DNA of 64,000 nt. Source: Thermosulfuriphilus ammonigenes. GTDB taxonomy: Bacteria > Desulfobacterota > Thermodesulfobacteria > Thermodesulfobacteriales > ST65. Below are positions 34,445-41,461 of this stretch, one piece after another; within the stretch, counting starts at the first letter, position 1, and each line of letters starts with the position of its first letter. The stretch is taken from NCBI RefSeq assembly GCF_011207455.1, contig NZ_CP048877.1, positions 1,604,576 to 1,668,575 on the forward strand, given 5' to 3'. The notes below the pieces were generated by a model. The model did no database searches. It was not told where the DNA came from and saw only the letters and a program-made list of their open reading frames with translations. The position numbers and the translations under genes were made by a program.

Positions 34445-34529
34445 GATGACCCCTCCTTCCTGTCAAACCAGCCTTCAGGCTGGGTTTTAAGGCCTCCGGG
34501 CCCCCACATCCCGAAGGCCTTGTTTATTG

Positions 34530-34850
34530 TTAAGCGTCTTCCAGGTGTAAAAGCCCTCCTTTTTTATAAGCGATGCAGTTTTTTCTCTTTTCTTCTGGAC
34601 AGTTGAGGATCTGCCAGCAGGGCGTAAACCTCAGAAGTTTCTTGAGGCCAGCAATAGTGATACCGTGTTCATGAATAATGGTTCGAATACAAGAGATCCA
34701 GGTAATATCGTTCATGGAATAGTAGCGACGCTGACCTCTTCTGATGGGCTTGATGAGCCCCTCCTTTTCGTAAATCCTCAAGGTTCTAGGATGGACTTCC
34801 AGCATATTGGCTGCCGTTCCTATGGAGAATATGGCTTTATCTGGTTTCAT
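34530..34850 (-). CDS. MerR-type regulator with C-terminal Cys motif, copy A
   Basis: The 106-aa protein has a MerR winged-helix domain: I-G-T-A-A-N-M-L-E-V-H-P-R-T-L-R-I-Y-E-K-E-G and R-R-Y-Y-S-M-N-D-I. After a short helix it ends in T-P-C-W-Q-I-L-N-C-P-E-E-K-R-K-N-C-I-A-Y. The three Cys (C-W-x4-C-x6-C-x-A-Y) are shared with copy B (41001-41396) and could bind a metal or Fe-S cluster. It has no long dimerisation helix. It sits between nrfD and the small membrane protein of module A. Confidence 0.82.
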   Translation of the reverse strand: MKPDKAIFSIGTAANMLEVHPRTLRIYEKEGLIKPIRRGQRRYYSMNDITWISCIRTIIHEHGITIAGLKKLLRFTPCWQILNCPEEKRKNCIAYKKGGLLHLEDA

Positions 34851-34891
34851 GGTTTATCCCCTCCCTGTCTAAAGGCTTTCTCCCTCCGTTT

Positions 34892-36097
34892 TTAATGCCT
34901 AAAGTCAAACAGTCTGATGAAGAACCTCTCTCCCAGAAGGAAGAGGGTGCCGCAAATCCCCACACAGCCCATGACGATAAGAAGCTCAGCCACAGAAGGA
35001 CTGTAGGCGAGGTACTTGGGGGAGGTGATCTCCAGGCCGGAGAACACCGGCACTATCTGGCCCCCAACTACCAAGTCATATCTCTGAACAAAGGCCCCGA
35101 TAAGAACCATGGCGCAGGCCAGAAACATAGCCGTGGGATTTTCCATCCGGGAACCGAGAAGAAGCAGGAGAGGGAGTATCAGACCAATGGCCACCTCAAA
35201 GACCCAGAAATTTACCGCCAGGGGGCCTTTAAGCAGAGCCAAAGCTGCCTGACGTCCCATGTCGCTTCCTCCGGTGAAGATGGAAAGAAAGCGCCAGACG
35301 GTAGCCAATATGATGATGAAAAGGAAAAGAGTTACTACCTTGGCTGCGGCCCCCATGGCCCGCCTCATGTCTTGCTCCAGTTCGCGTCCCCTAAGGGCGT
35401 AACCAATATAGGTGAAAAAGATGATAGCTGCGGCCCCAGAGAGAATAGCCGAGGCCAGAAAGTAAATAGGCAACTGGGCCCCAAACCAGAAAGGTCTGGA
35501 GGAAAGCAGGGCGAAAACAGCTCCCAAATTGGTGTTAGCCCCTACCTCACCAAGCACCCCAAGCACTCCCAAGGCTAGGGCGGTGCCGAAACGGCCAATA
35601 AGGAGACAATAAAACTCCAGAATCATTAAGGTGACACAAAGGCCATAAAGGGTCCCCATCCACCAGATGTTTGAGGTCAAATTGGGGGAGAGGACATTAT
35701 AAATGGCCATTCTCCAGGGGTTCTCCAGCTCAAAGCCAATGGAGGTAAATCCGGCTAAAATAGTCGCAATGGCCAGAAAGAGTCCCCGGTTGCTAAGCGG
35801 CTCCAGGGCCTGACCGCCGAAGCCGTGTCCAAGAACTGATAAGATGTAAAGTCCTGTTGAGGTGACTACAAAGAAGACATAGGTAGAGATAAGTATTCCC
35901 CAGGGCATCTCCCTGGTGGGGTTGTAAAGGACATGGTGTCCTTTAAAGAAGGCATAAATGCCTGTGGCTAGACCTATCGCGGCCATAAAGGCAAAAAGGG
36001 CTGTGACTACATTTATAGAAGGTCTGGCCAGAGCAGGATCTTCACCAACAAAGGTTCTGATCCCAATTGCCTGGGCGTGGACGTGACTGTTGGCCAT
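34892..36097 (-). CDS. NrfD/PsrC-type quinone-interacting membrane protein, copy A
   Basis: The 401-aa protein has about ten membrane segments and the NrfD-family segment E-N-P-W-R-M-A-I-Y-N-V-L-S-P-N-L near residue 123, followed by S-N-I-W-W-M-G-T-L-Y-G. These proteins bind menaquinone and exchange electrons with a ferredoxin subunit. Here the gene is first in module A, ahead of the regulator, small membrane protein, ferredoxin and cytochrome genes. A sigma-54 promoter lies upstream (36358-36372). The DNA is clearly more diverged from copy B than the ferredoxin and cytochrome genes are. Confidence 0.9.
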   Translation of the reverse strand: MANSHVHAQAIGIRTFVGEDPALARPSINVVTALFAFMAAIGLATGIYAFFKGHHVLYNPTREMPWGILISTYVFFVVTSTGLYILSVLGHGFGGQALEPLSNRGLFLAIATILAGFTSIGFELENPWRMAIYNVLSPNLTSNIWWMGTLYGLCVTLMILEFYCLLIGRFGTALALGVLGVLGEVGANTNLGAVFALLSSRPFWFGAQLPIYFLASAILSGAAAIIFFTYIGYALRGRELEQDMRRAMGAAAKVVTLFLFIIILATVWRFLSIFTGGSDMGRQAALALLKGPLAVNFWVFEVAIGLILPLLLLLGSRMENPTAMFLACAMVLIGAFVQRYDLVVGGQIVPVFSGLEITSPKYLAYSPSVAELLIVMGCVGICGTLFLLGERFFIRLFDFRH

Positions 36098-36202
36098 CTT
36101 TCCCTACCTCCTTTCCTTTGTTGTAGGTTTTGTTTACCTAATTTCTTGTCAACAACGTTTGAATTTTTTCTTGACAACGATCGATAAAAGCTTTAGGAGA
36201 AT

Positions 36203-36285
36203 AAAAGCCGGGCGCGACCCTTCGCCTGAGTTTTTTGGTGCCGGCTTTTCTCCTCCTGGCCTCGGGCCCCCACCCCGGGGCCAGG
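36203..36285 (-). other. Structured leader upstream of nrfD copy A
   Basis: Two hairpin-capable segments lie between the sigma-54 promoter and nrfD. Arms AAAAGCCGG (36203-36211) and CCGGCTTTT (36241-36249) are separated by 29 nt. A 12-bp hairpin (36255-36266 with 36274-36285) has one imperfect pair. Neither has a T-run in the minus direction. They may affect RNA stability or translation; no known riboswitch pattern was recognised. Confidence 0.35.
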
Positions 36286-36357
36286 AACCTTTGCAGATCA
36301 GATACTCTTTTTTTCTCTATCTCCCCCTTTCCTTTTGGTTTTTACTTATTTAAATAA

Positions 36358-36372
36358 GCAACTGTCATGCCA
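36358..36372 (-). promoter_or_regulatory. Sigma-54 promoter for redox module A
   Basis: The minus strand reads TGGCAT-N5-TTGC (36372-36358), matching the sigma-54 -24/-12 consensus TGGCAC-N5-TTGC at all but one base, with exact spacing. The start would fall near 36346, some 250 bp before the nrfD start codon. The sigma-54 activator gene lies immediately upstream. Confidence 0.75.
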
Positions 36373-36469
36373 AGCTTAATTAAAGCTTGTTAAGATTCTC
36401 GGAAATAAAGATTGTCAAGTCATTTCAAGCTGAAACATGGATGGTATGGTGGGTGTTCCATTGTCAAGA

Positions 36470-36607
36470 AACCATATCAATATGGGCGCAAAATGCGCCC
36501 ATATTGATATGGTTGGCTTCTTTTGAAGGTCTGGCGGAAGAAAAGGGGTGGGCGCAAAATGCGCCCGCTTGAAAGGTGGGCGCAAAATGCGCCCACCTTT
36601 CAAGCGG
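36470..36607. repeat. Three hairpins built on one 17-bp palindrome
   Basis: The core GGGCGCAAAATGCGCCC occurs three times (36484-36500, 36550-36566, 36579-36593 with matching flanks). The first copy extends into a perfect 21-bp stem with loop AAA (36470-36490 / 36494-36514). The third extends into a perfect 20-bp stem with loop AAA (36565-36584 / 36588-36607). The middle one is only the core. The flanks of the first and third have different sequence but both pair perfectly. The third overlaps the end of the sigma-54 activator gene. No T-run follows, so these are not standard terminators. Confidence 0.9.
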
Positions 36608-38303
36608 CTTCGTCAGAAGGAATATCGAGTTGATATTTGGCAATTTTTCGCCGGAGGGTATCTTTTGAGATTCCCAACTCTCGGCAGGTGGCCATGCGAC
36701 GCCAGTTGTTCCTCTTTAGGGCCTGGTAGATGGCCCTTTTTTCTATTTCTTCTAAAGTGAGAGGGGAATCCTCATCTACTAGACAGGGACGGTGCTCGTC
36801 TTTTTTCTGGCGTAGGGTAAGGAGTGATTCTGGCAGATGTTCAGGAAGAATAACTCCTCCCCGGCAAAGAATAAAGGAATATTCAATTATATTCTCCAGT
36901 TCCCGTATGTTTCCCGGAAAATCATATCTCATGAGGATTTCCAGGGCTTCTTCAGATATTCCCGTAATGTTTTTCCCTTTTTCGGCATTGAACTTCTCAA
37001 TGAAATGATCAATGAGCAAAGGGATATCTTCCTTTCTTTCCCGTAGCGGTGGGAGTTTTACGGTGGCCACATTAAGACGATAGTAGAGGTCTTCTCGGAA
37101 CCGGCCTTCATGGACCATTTGAGCCAAGTCTTTATTGGTGGCGGCCACGATGCGAACATTGGCCCGTTTAGTTTCGGTGGAGCCTAAGGGTTCGTAAGTC
37201 TTGGTCTCTAAAAAGCGAAGTAGTTTGGCCTGAAAGGCCGGAGAAACTTCGCCGATCTCATCGAGAAATAGAGTTCCGCCTTCAGCGGCAGCGATTTTTC
37301 CTTTTTTGTCTCGCTTAGCATCGGTAAAGGCCCCTGCCTTATAGCCAAAGAGTTCACTTTCCAAGAGGGTGTCTGGAAGGGCGCCACAGTTTATGGCCAC
37401 AAAGGGGCCATCTTTATACTTACTGAGGTTATGGATGGCCAGGGCGATTAATTCTTTCCCGGTTCCGGATTCCCCGGTGATGAGGACGTTACTGCCGCTT
37501 TGGGCAATATCAGGCAAGACATCGAAAATCTTCTGCATGGCCGGGCTCTTGCTGACAATGTTTTGGAAGGAAAAACTCTTCCGCAGTTGGCTGCGGAGCT
37601 GGATTATTTCTGTCAGGTCACGAAAGGTCTCCACGGCCCCGATTATGTTCCCCTCATCATCGGTTAAGGGGGCAGCGCTTATAGAGACTGGAATGCTTCG
37701 TCCATCCCGACGTCGAACATAGATGGCCTGATTCATTACCGGCTTGCCTGTTCTGATGGCCTGGGCAATCGCGCACTTATCACCACAAATACTGGAGTGA
37801 AAGATGTTCCAGCAATATTGACCTATGGCCTCTTGGCGATGCCAACCAGTGATCTTTTCGGCGGCCCGATTAAAGGAAGTAATGCGAAAGTCTCGGCCTA
37901 CGGTAAAGACGCCGTCGGCAATGCTCTCTAAAATAAGGTTCATCTGGAGGCTATCGGTAAGATCTCGAAGACTCATGGAGATGCCAACAATCTGATCTTT
38001 ATTATAGATAGGGGAGGCGTTGAGGCTTACTGGAACGGCTGAATCCCCTCTTTTAATATAGATAGTTTTATCCACCAGGGTCTGGCCCTTCTCTAGGCAG
38101 ACGTTGAGGCAGCATCCCTCTTCTTTGGAGTGAGGTCCTTTGATGACCTCCCAACACTTTTTCCCCAGGGCTTGATCACGTGACACGCCAATAATTCTCT
38201 CCGCAGCTCGATTAAAGGAGATAATCCGGCCTTTTCTGTCAATAATAATTATTCCCTCGATGAGACTATCTATAATCGCCTGATGTTTTCTTAAAATCTC
38301 CAT
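36600..38303 (-). CDS. PAS-PAS sigma-54-dependent transcriptional activator
   Basis: The 567-aa protein has two PAS domains (about 5-110 and 115-230), an AAA+ domain (about 260-490) and a C-terminal Fis-type helix-turn-helix. The AAA+ part has Walker A G-E-S-G-T-G-K-E and Walker B G-G-T-L-F-L-D-E-I-G. The sigma-54 contact loop reads G-A-F-T-D-A instead of GAFTGA. Each PAS domain carries a Cys set: K-K-C-W-E-V-I-K-G-P then C-C-L-N-V-C; and Q-Y-C-W-N-I-F then C-G-D-K-C. This suggests redox or Fe-S sensing. It lies between the two redox modules, just upstream of a sigma-54 promoter, and probably controls module A. Confidence 0.92.
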   Translation of the reverse strand: MEILRKHQAIIDSLIEGIIIIDRKGRIISFNRAAERIIGVSRDQALGKKCWEVIKGPHSKEEGCCLNVCLEKGQTLVDKTIYIKRGDSAVPVSLNASPIYNKDQIVGISMSLRDLTDSLQMNLILESIADGVFTVGRDFRITSFNRAAEKITGWHRQEAIGQYCWNIFHSSICGDKCAIAQAIRTGKPVMNQAIYVRRRDGRSIPVSISAAPLTDDEGNIIGAVETFRDLTEIIQLRSQLRKSFSFQNIVSKSPAMQKIFDVLPDIAQSGSNVLITGESGTGKELIALAIHNLSKYKDGPFVAINCGALPDTLLESELFGYKAGAFTDAKRDKKGKIAAAEGGTLFLDEIGEVSPAFQAKLLRFLETKTYEPLGSTETKRANVRIVAATNKDLAQMVHEGRFREDLYYRLNVATVKLPPLRERKEDIPLLIDHFIEKFNAEKGKNITGISEEALEILMRYDFPGNIRELENIIEYSFILCRGGVILPEHLPESLLTLRQKKDEHRPCLVDEDSPLTLEEIEKRAIYQALKRNNWRRMATCRELGISKDTLRRKIAKYQLDIPSDEAA

Positions 38304-38359
38304 ATAAGTCCTCCGGGCTCTCCGGGAACTTTATTTAAAATTTATATATCAATTTTTTC

Positions 38360-38388
38360 TTGACAACTACAACTTACAAGTATATTTA
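38360..38388 (+). promoter_or_regulatory. Predicted sigma-70-type promoter of redox module B
   Basis: TTGACA (38360-38365), 17-bp spacer, TATTTA (38383-38388), about 112 bp before the module B ferredoxin gene. No sigma-54 motif was seen in 38304-38500, so the two modules appear to use different sigma factors. The -35 lies in a 17-bp string also present at 36162-36178. Confidence 0.5.
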
Positions 38389-38500
38389 ACTCTTAGATTA
38401 TAACATACGATAAAAACCATAGATCATATCTAAAATGTAAATAAATATTGCAGTTTTTTCTAAAGCAACAATTTTCAGAAAAGGTTTAAAGGGGTGGGCC

Positions 38501-39265
38501 ATGGGTTTTAAGAAATTTTCTTCCTGGCTTGAGGCTCTACAGAACGAGGGTACGGAGCATCTCCCTTCTGAGGAAAGGCGCCGCTTTTTAAAGATGGGCT
38601 TTCTAGTTACTGGAGTATTTGCCAGCGGCAGTCTCCTTTCTTTGGTCAGCAAAGTTAATAAAGTCTATGGAGCCCCGGAGGTATATAGGAGGTCTTATCC
38701 CTATCGCCCACACTATAGCATGGTTCTTAAGATAGATCAGTGTGTGGACTGTGAGCGGTGCAAAGAGGCCTGCGCTAAAACCAACCACGTACCTTCTTAT
38801 GGCTGGCGTACCAATATTTTAGAGCGAAGGATCCCTGTAGCTCCTGACGAATACGTTACCGAATTTATCCCCGTCCTCTGTAATCACTGTAATGTCCCGC
38901 CCTGTGTTCGAGTCTGCCCCACCAAGGCCACCTATAAAGACAAAAAGACAGGCATCGTCATAATGAACTACAAAAAGTGCATCGGCTGCAAGACCTGTAT
39001 GGAGGCCTGCCCATACAATGCCCGGTATTTCAACGAGGAAAAACGGGCCATAGACAAGTGTAACTTCTGCTATGACACCCGCCTTTCCAAGGGAGAGAAG
39101 CTTACCGCCTGCGCGGCCGCCTGTCCGGCCGGGGTAAGAATTTTTGGAGACCTCTCCAATCCTGAAAGTCAGGTCTACCAGATGGTTCACAATCCTGAGC
39201 GAGTGGTCTGGGTCCTTCGGCCTGGAGCCGGAGCCAAACCAAATGTTTTCTACACCAAAGGTTAA
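38501..39265 (+). CDS. Exported 16-Cys iron-sulfur protein, copy B
   Basis: Paralogue of 33416-34165 with the same four [4Fe-4S] motifs (first C-V-D-C-E-R-C-K-E-A-C, last C-N-F-C plus C-A-A-A-C). The N-terminus carries E-E-R-R-R-F-L-K-M-G (near residue 26), a twin-arginine signal, followed by a hydrophobic stretch. The 254-aa protein is first in module B. Bases 38912-39096 match copy A with 4 differences in 185, whereas the N-terminal third is clearly diverged. Likely the electron-transfer subunit next to the NrfD protein. Confidence 0.92.
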   Translation: MGFKKFSSWLEALQNEGTEHLPSEERRRFLKMGFLVTGVFASGSLLSLVSKVNKVYGAPEVYRRSYPYRPHYSMVLKIDQCVDCERCKEACAKTNHVPSYGWRTNILERRIPVAPDEYVTEFIPVLCNHCNVPPCVRVCPTKATYKDKKTGIVIMNYKKCIGCKTCMEACPYNARYFNEEKRAIDKCNFCYDTRLSKGEKLTACAAACPAGVRIFGDLSNPESQVYQMVHNPERVVWVLRPGAGAKPNVFYTKG

Positions 39266-39311
39266 AAAGAGAAGGGAGGGGATAGTGAAGAACGGGGAAA
39301 GGAGAAGTTAT

Positions 39312-39692
39312 ATGAGGAACTGGATCCTAGGTCTTTTGATCTTGGGTCTTATGGGAGTTTTGGGCTCCTGGCCCGCGATGGCTGAGGATGATGGTGGTGA
39401 GGTGATCTTTACCCGGCCGATTAAAGCGGTGATTTTCAGTCATGAGCGCCATGTGAATATGGGGCTTTCCTGCGATGACTGTCACGAGGGCCTCTTTGAA
39501 ATGGCGGCGGGGACGGCTGAAGAATCCGGCGACTTCACCATGAAGAGCCTCTATGAGGGTAAATACTGCGGCGCCTGCCACAACGGAGAGATGGCCTTCG
39601 CTTCCAACACCAAGTGCACCAGCTGCCATATCGGCGTCAGGGGCTACAACCGCCTCATGGGTCCAAAACTAGAGGCCCATGAGCATCATTAA
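39312..39692 (+). CDS. Trihaem c7-type cytochrome, copy B
   Basis: Start at ATG 39312 after GGAGAAG; upstream open frame overlaps the ferredoxin gene and is spurious. The 126-aa protein has a signal peptide (1-24, ending A-M-A) and three C-x-x-C-H sites (C54-H58, C86-H90, C102-H106). His residues in F-S-H-E-R-H are candidate distal ligands. Residues from G51 to G117 are encoded by DNA identical to copy A over 202 bp. The C-terminal tail (E-A-H-E-H-H) is short and His-rich as in copy A. Confidence 0.9.
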   Translation: MRNWILGLLILGLMGVLGSWPAMAEDDGGEVIFTRPIKAVIFSHERHVNMGLSCDDCHEGLFEMAAGTAEESGDFTMKSLYEGKYCGACHNGEMAFASNTKCTSCHIGVRGYNRLMGPKLEAHEHH

Positions 39693-39732
39693 TTGGTAAA
39701 GATAAAATTTTATCTGAAGGAGGTTTTCTATT

Positions 39733-40920
39733 ATGGCCAAGGCACCAGATAGGGCAATCAGTATTCCGGGAATAGGCGTCGCTGTAAGCCCGGCTTACGC
39801 AACTTTGGTGGCCATCTTTGGTCTCATGACCGCCTTGGGAATTGCTGCCGGACTTCACGCTATGGTAAAGGGACATCTTCATACTTTGGGAGTTACCCGT
39901 GAGGTTCCCTGGGGGCTTCTAATAGCCACTTATGTCTTCTTCGTGGTTACCTCTACGGGTTTGTGTTTGGTTTCCTCTATCGGTCATGTCTTTGGGGTTC
40001 AGAGTCTGATGCCTATAGCCAAACGCTCCGTCTTTTTGGCTATTGCTACCATTATGAGCGGTTTTTTGGTGATCGGCTTTGAGATCGAAAACCCCTGGCG
40101 GATGCCCATCTATAATCTTCTTTCGCCGAATCTAACCTCCAATATCTGGTGGATGGGAACTCTTTATGGAGCCTATCTCTTCTTTATGCTGGTTGAGTTT
40201 GCCTTGCTCCAGAAAGGGCTCCACAAACAGGCGGCCATTTCCGGACTTATGGGGGTTGTTGCCGGTGTGGCTGCTCATAGTAACCTTGGAGCGGTTTTTG
40301 GTCTGCTGAACAGCCGGGAGTTCTGGCACGGCCCTTATATGCCTATCTATTTTATTGCCTCGGCCATGATGAGCGGTGCTGCCGCGATACTCTTCTTTAC
40401 CTGGGTGGCCTATCGCCTTAATGGCTGGGAGATGAGCTCCAAAATGGAAAAGGCCCTTCGGAATACAGGTAAAATCTTTGCCCTCCTCATTTCGGTGGTG
40501 GCCTTTTTTACCTGCTGGAAGATCCTCTCTGGTCTGGCCGGTAAGCCTCCCGGAAAGTACGAAGCCATGATGGCCATTCTCAAAGGTCCTTATGCCCTTA
40601 ACTTCTGGGGTATGGAAATCATGGCTGGTCTGGTAATCCCCTTTGCCATCATTTTGGCGGCTCGGGCGAGGAATATTCCGGCCATGGCTCTGGCGGGCGG
40701 CCTGTGTATTTTGGGGATCTTCTTCATGCGCTATGACCTGGTCGTTGTGGGCCAGATAGTCCCTCATTTCCATGAGCTTGGTGTGCTTGGCCCCGAATAC
40801 TACAGCTATATGCCTAGTCTCCATGAGATCCTTATCGCCCTTGGTGGTTTTGGTTTCTGTGGGATGGCCTTTCTGATGGGAGAAAAACTCTTTCAGGGGC
40901 ATATATCTGAGGATCATTAA
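39733..40920 (+). CDS. NrfD/PsrC-type quinone-interacting membrane protein, copy B
   Basis: The 395-aa protein has about ten membrane segments, with E-N-P-W-R-M-P-I-Y-N-L-L-S-P-N-L and S-N-I-W-W-M-G-T-L-Y-G as in copy A. It differs elsewhere and lacks the extra N-terminal residues of copy A. AAGGAGG precedes the ATG. Gene order in module B is ferredoxin, cytochrome, nrfD, regulator, against nrfD, regulator, small protein, ferredoxin, cytochrome in module A. The predicted role is menaquinol oxidation or menaquinone reduction coupled to the periplasmic cytochrome. Confidence 0.9.
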   Translation: MAKAPDRAISIPGIGVAVSPAYATLVAIFGLMTALGIAAGLHAMVKGHLHTLGVTREVPWGLLIATYVFFVVTSTGLCLVSSIGHVFGVQSLMPIAKRSVFLAIATIMSGFLVIGFEIENPWRMPIYNLLSPNLTSNIWWMGTLYGAYLFFMLVEFALLQKGLHKQAAISGLMGVVAGVAAHSNLGAVFGLLNSREFWHGPYMPIYFIASAMMSGAAAILFFTWVAYRLNGWEMSSKMEKALRNTGKIFALLISVVAFFTCWKILSGLAGKPPGKYEAMMAILKGPYALNFWGMEIMAGLVIPFAIILAARARNIPAMALAGGLCILGIFFMRYDLVVVGQIVPHFHELGVLGPEYYSYMPSLHEILIALGGFGFCGMAFLMGEKLFQGHISEDH

Positions 40921-40923
40921 TTA

Positions 40924-40975
40924 AAGATTCCGGGGAGGGCTCCGGGGAATCTTCCCGGAGCCCTTTATTCTCTTA
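40924..40975 (+). terminator. Terminator or attenuator between nrfD copy B and the MerR-type gene
   Basis: A 10-bp stem (40937-40946 with 40954-40963) is followed by TTTATTCTCTT. The 7-nt loop GAATCTT (40947-40953) is fully complementary to AAGATTC at 40924-40930 just upstream, so a pseudoknot or alternative pairing is possible. This would limit read-through into the regulator gene. Confidence 0.7.
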
Positions 40976-41000
40976 ACCAAAGTCAGATTGAGAGGTGGCC

Positions 41001-41396
41001 ATGACAGAAGATAAATTAACTTTACCTATCTATCCTATTGGCGTTGCTGCTCAGCTTTTGGGTGTTCATCCCCGGACTTTGAGGCTTTACGAGAAAGAGG
41101 GGCTCATCAAACCTCACTATCGTGGCTCTAGACGCTTTTTCTCTCAAAGCGATCTTCAGTGGATATCCTGTCTGCGAACCTTGATTCACGAAAAGGGAAT
41201 CAGCATTCCCGGACTCAAAATGCTTATTCAGCTCACCCCCTGTTGGACCTTGATGAATTGTCCACCTGATCGGCGCCAGCGCTGTCAGGCCTATGAAAAC
41301 TACCTTCCGGAGACCTGTCAGCGGTGTCGCCAAGACTCTTCAACGGTAGTCTGTGACACCTGTGATACAATTTTGGAGGCAACGGGGGGGAGTTGA
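41001..41396 (+). CDS. MerR-type regulator with C-terminal Cys motifs, copy B
   Basis: Start placed at ATG 41001 (AGAGG 5 bp before); GTG 40995 is also open. The winged-helix domain closely follows copy A (H-P-R-T-L-R-L-Y-E-K-E-G-L-I-K-P). The tail holds T-P-C-W-T-L-M-N-C-P-P-D-R-R-Q-R-C-Q-A-Y, as in copy A. A further set follows, C-Q-R-C (about residue 103) and C-D-T-C (about 118), absent from copy A, which could form a zinc site. The presence of one such regulator in each redox module suggests they sense something tied to the complexes. Confidence 0.82.
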   Translation: MTEDKLTLPIYPIGVAAQLLGVHPRTLRLYEKEGLIKPHYRGSRRFFSQSDLQWISCLRTLIHEKGISIPGLKMLIQLTPCWTLMNCPPDRRQRCQAYENYLPETCQRCRQDSSTVVCDTCDTILEATGGS

Positions 41397-41430
41397 TATC
41401 CTTCCCGGGTCTCACTATCCCCTCCCTGTC

Positions 41431-41461
41431 GAAAGGCCCTCCCTGGAGGGCCTTTCTTTTT
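41431..41461. terminator. Bidirectional terminator
   Basis: A perfect 12-bp hairpin (41431-41442 with 41445-41456, two-base loop) with CTTTT after it on the plus strand. It lies between the convergent MerR-type gene and the methyltransferase gene and probably serves both. Confidence 0.8.

Noticed and set aside
34895-35578. 227-aa plus-strand frame opposite nrfD copy A
   Set aside because: Antisense shadow of a membrane protein gene; sequence is unstructured and charged.
36171-36176. TTGACA as a promoter -35 box
   Set aside because: No -10-like sequence at suitable spacing in the plus direction, and no plus-strand gene follows.
36090-36353. 87-aa plus-strand frame upstream of nrfD copy A
   Set aside because: No ribosome site, overlaps the nrfD start and the leader hairpins; hydrophobic composition comes from T-rich DNA.
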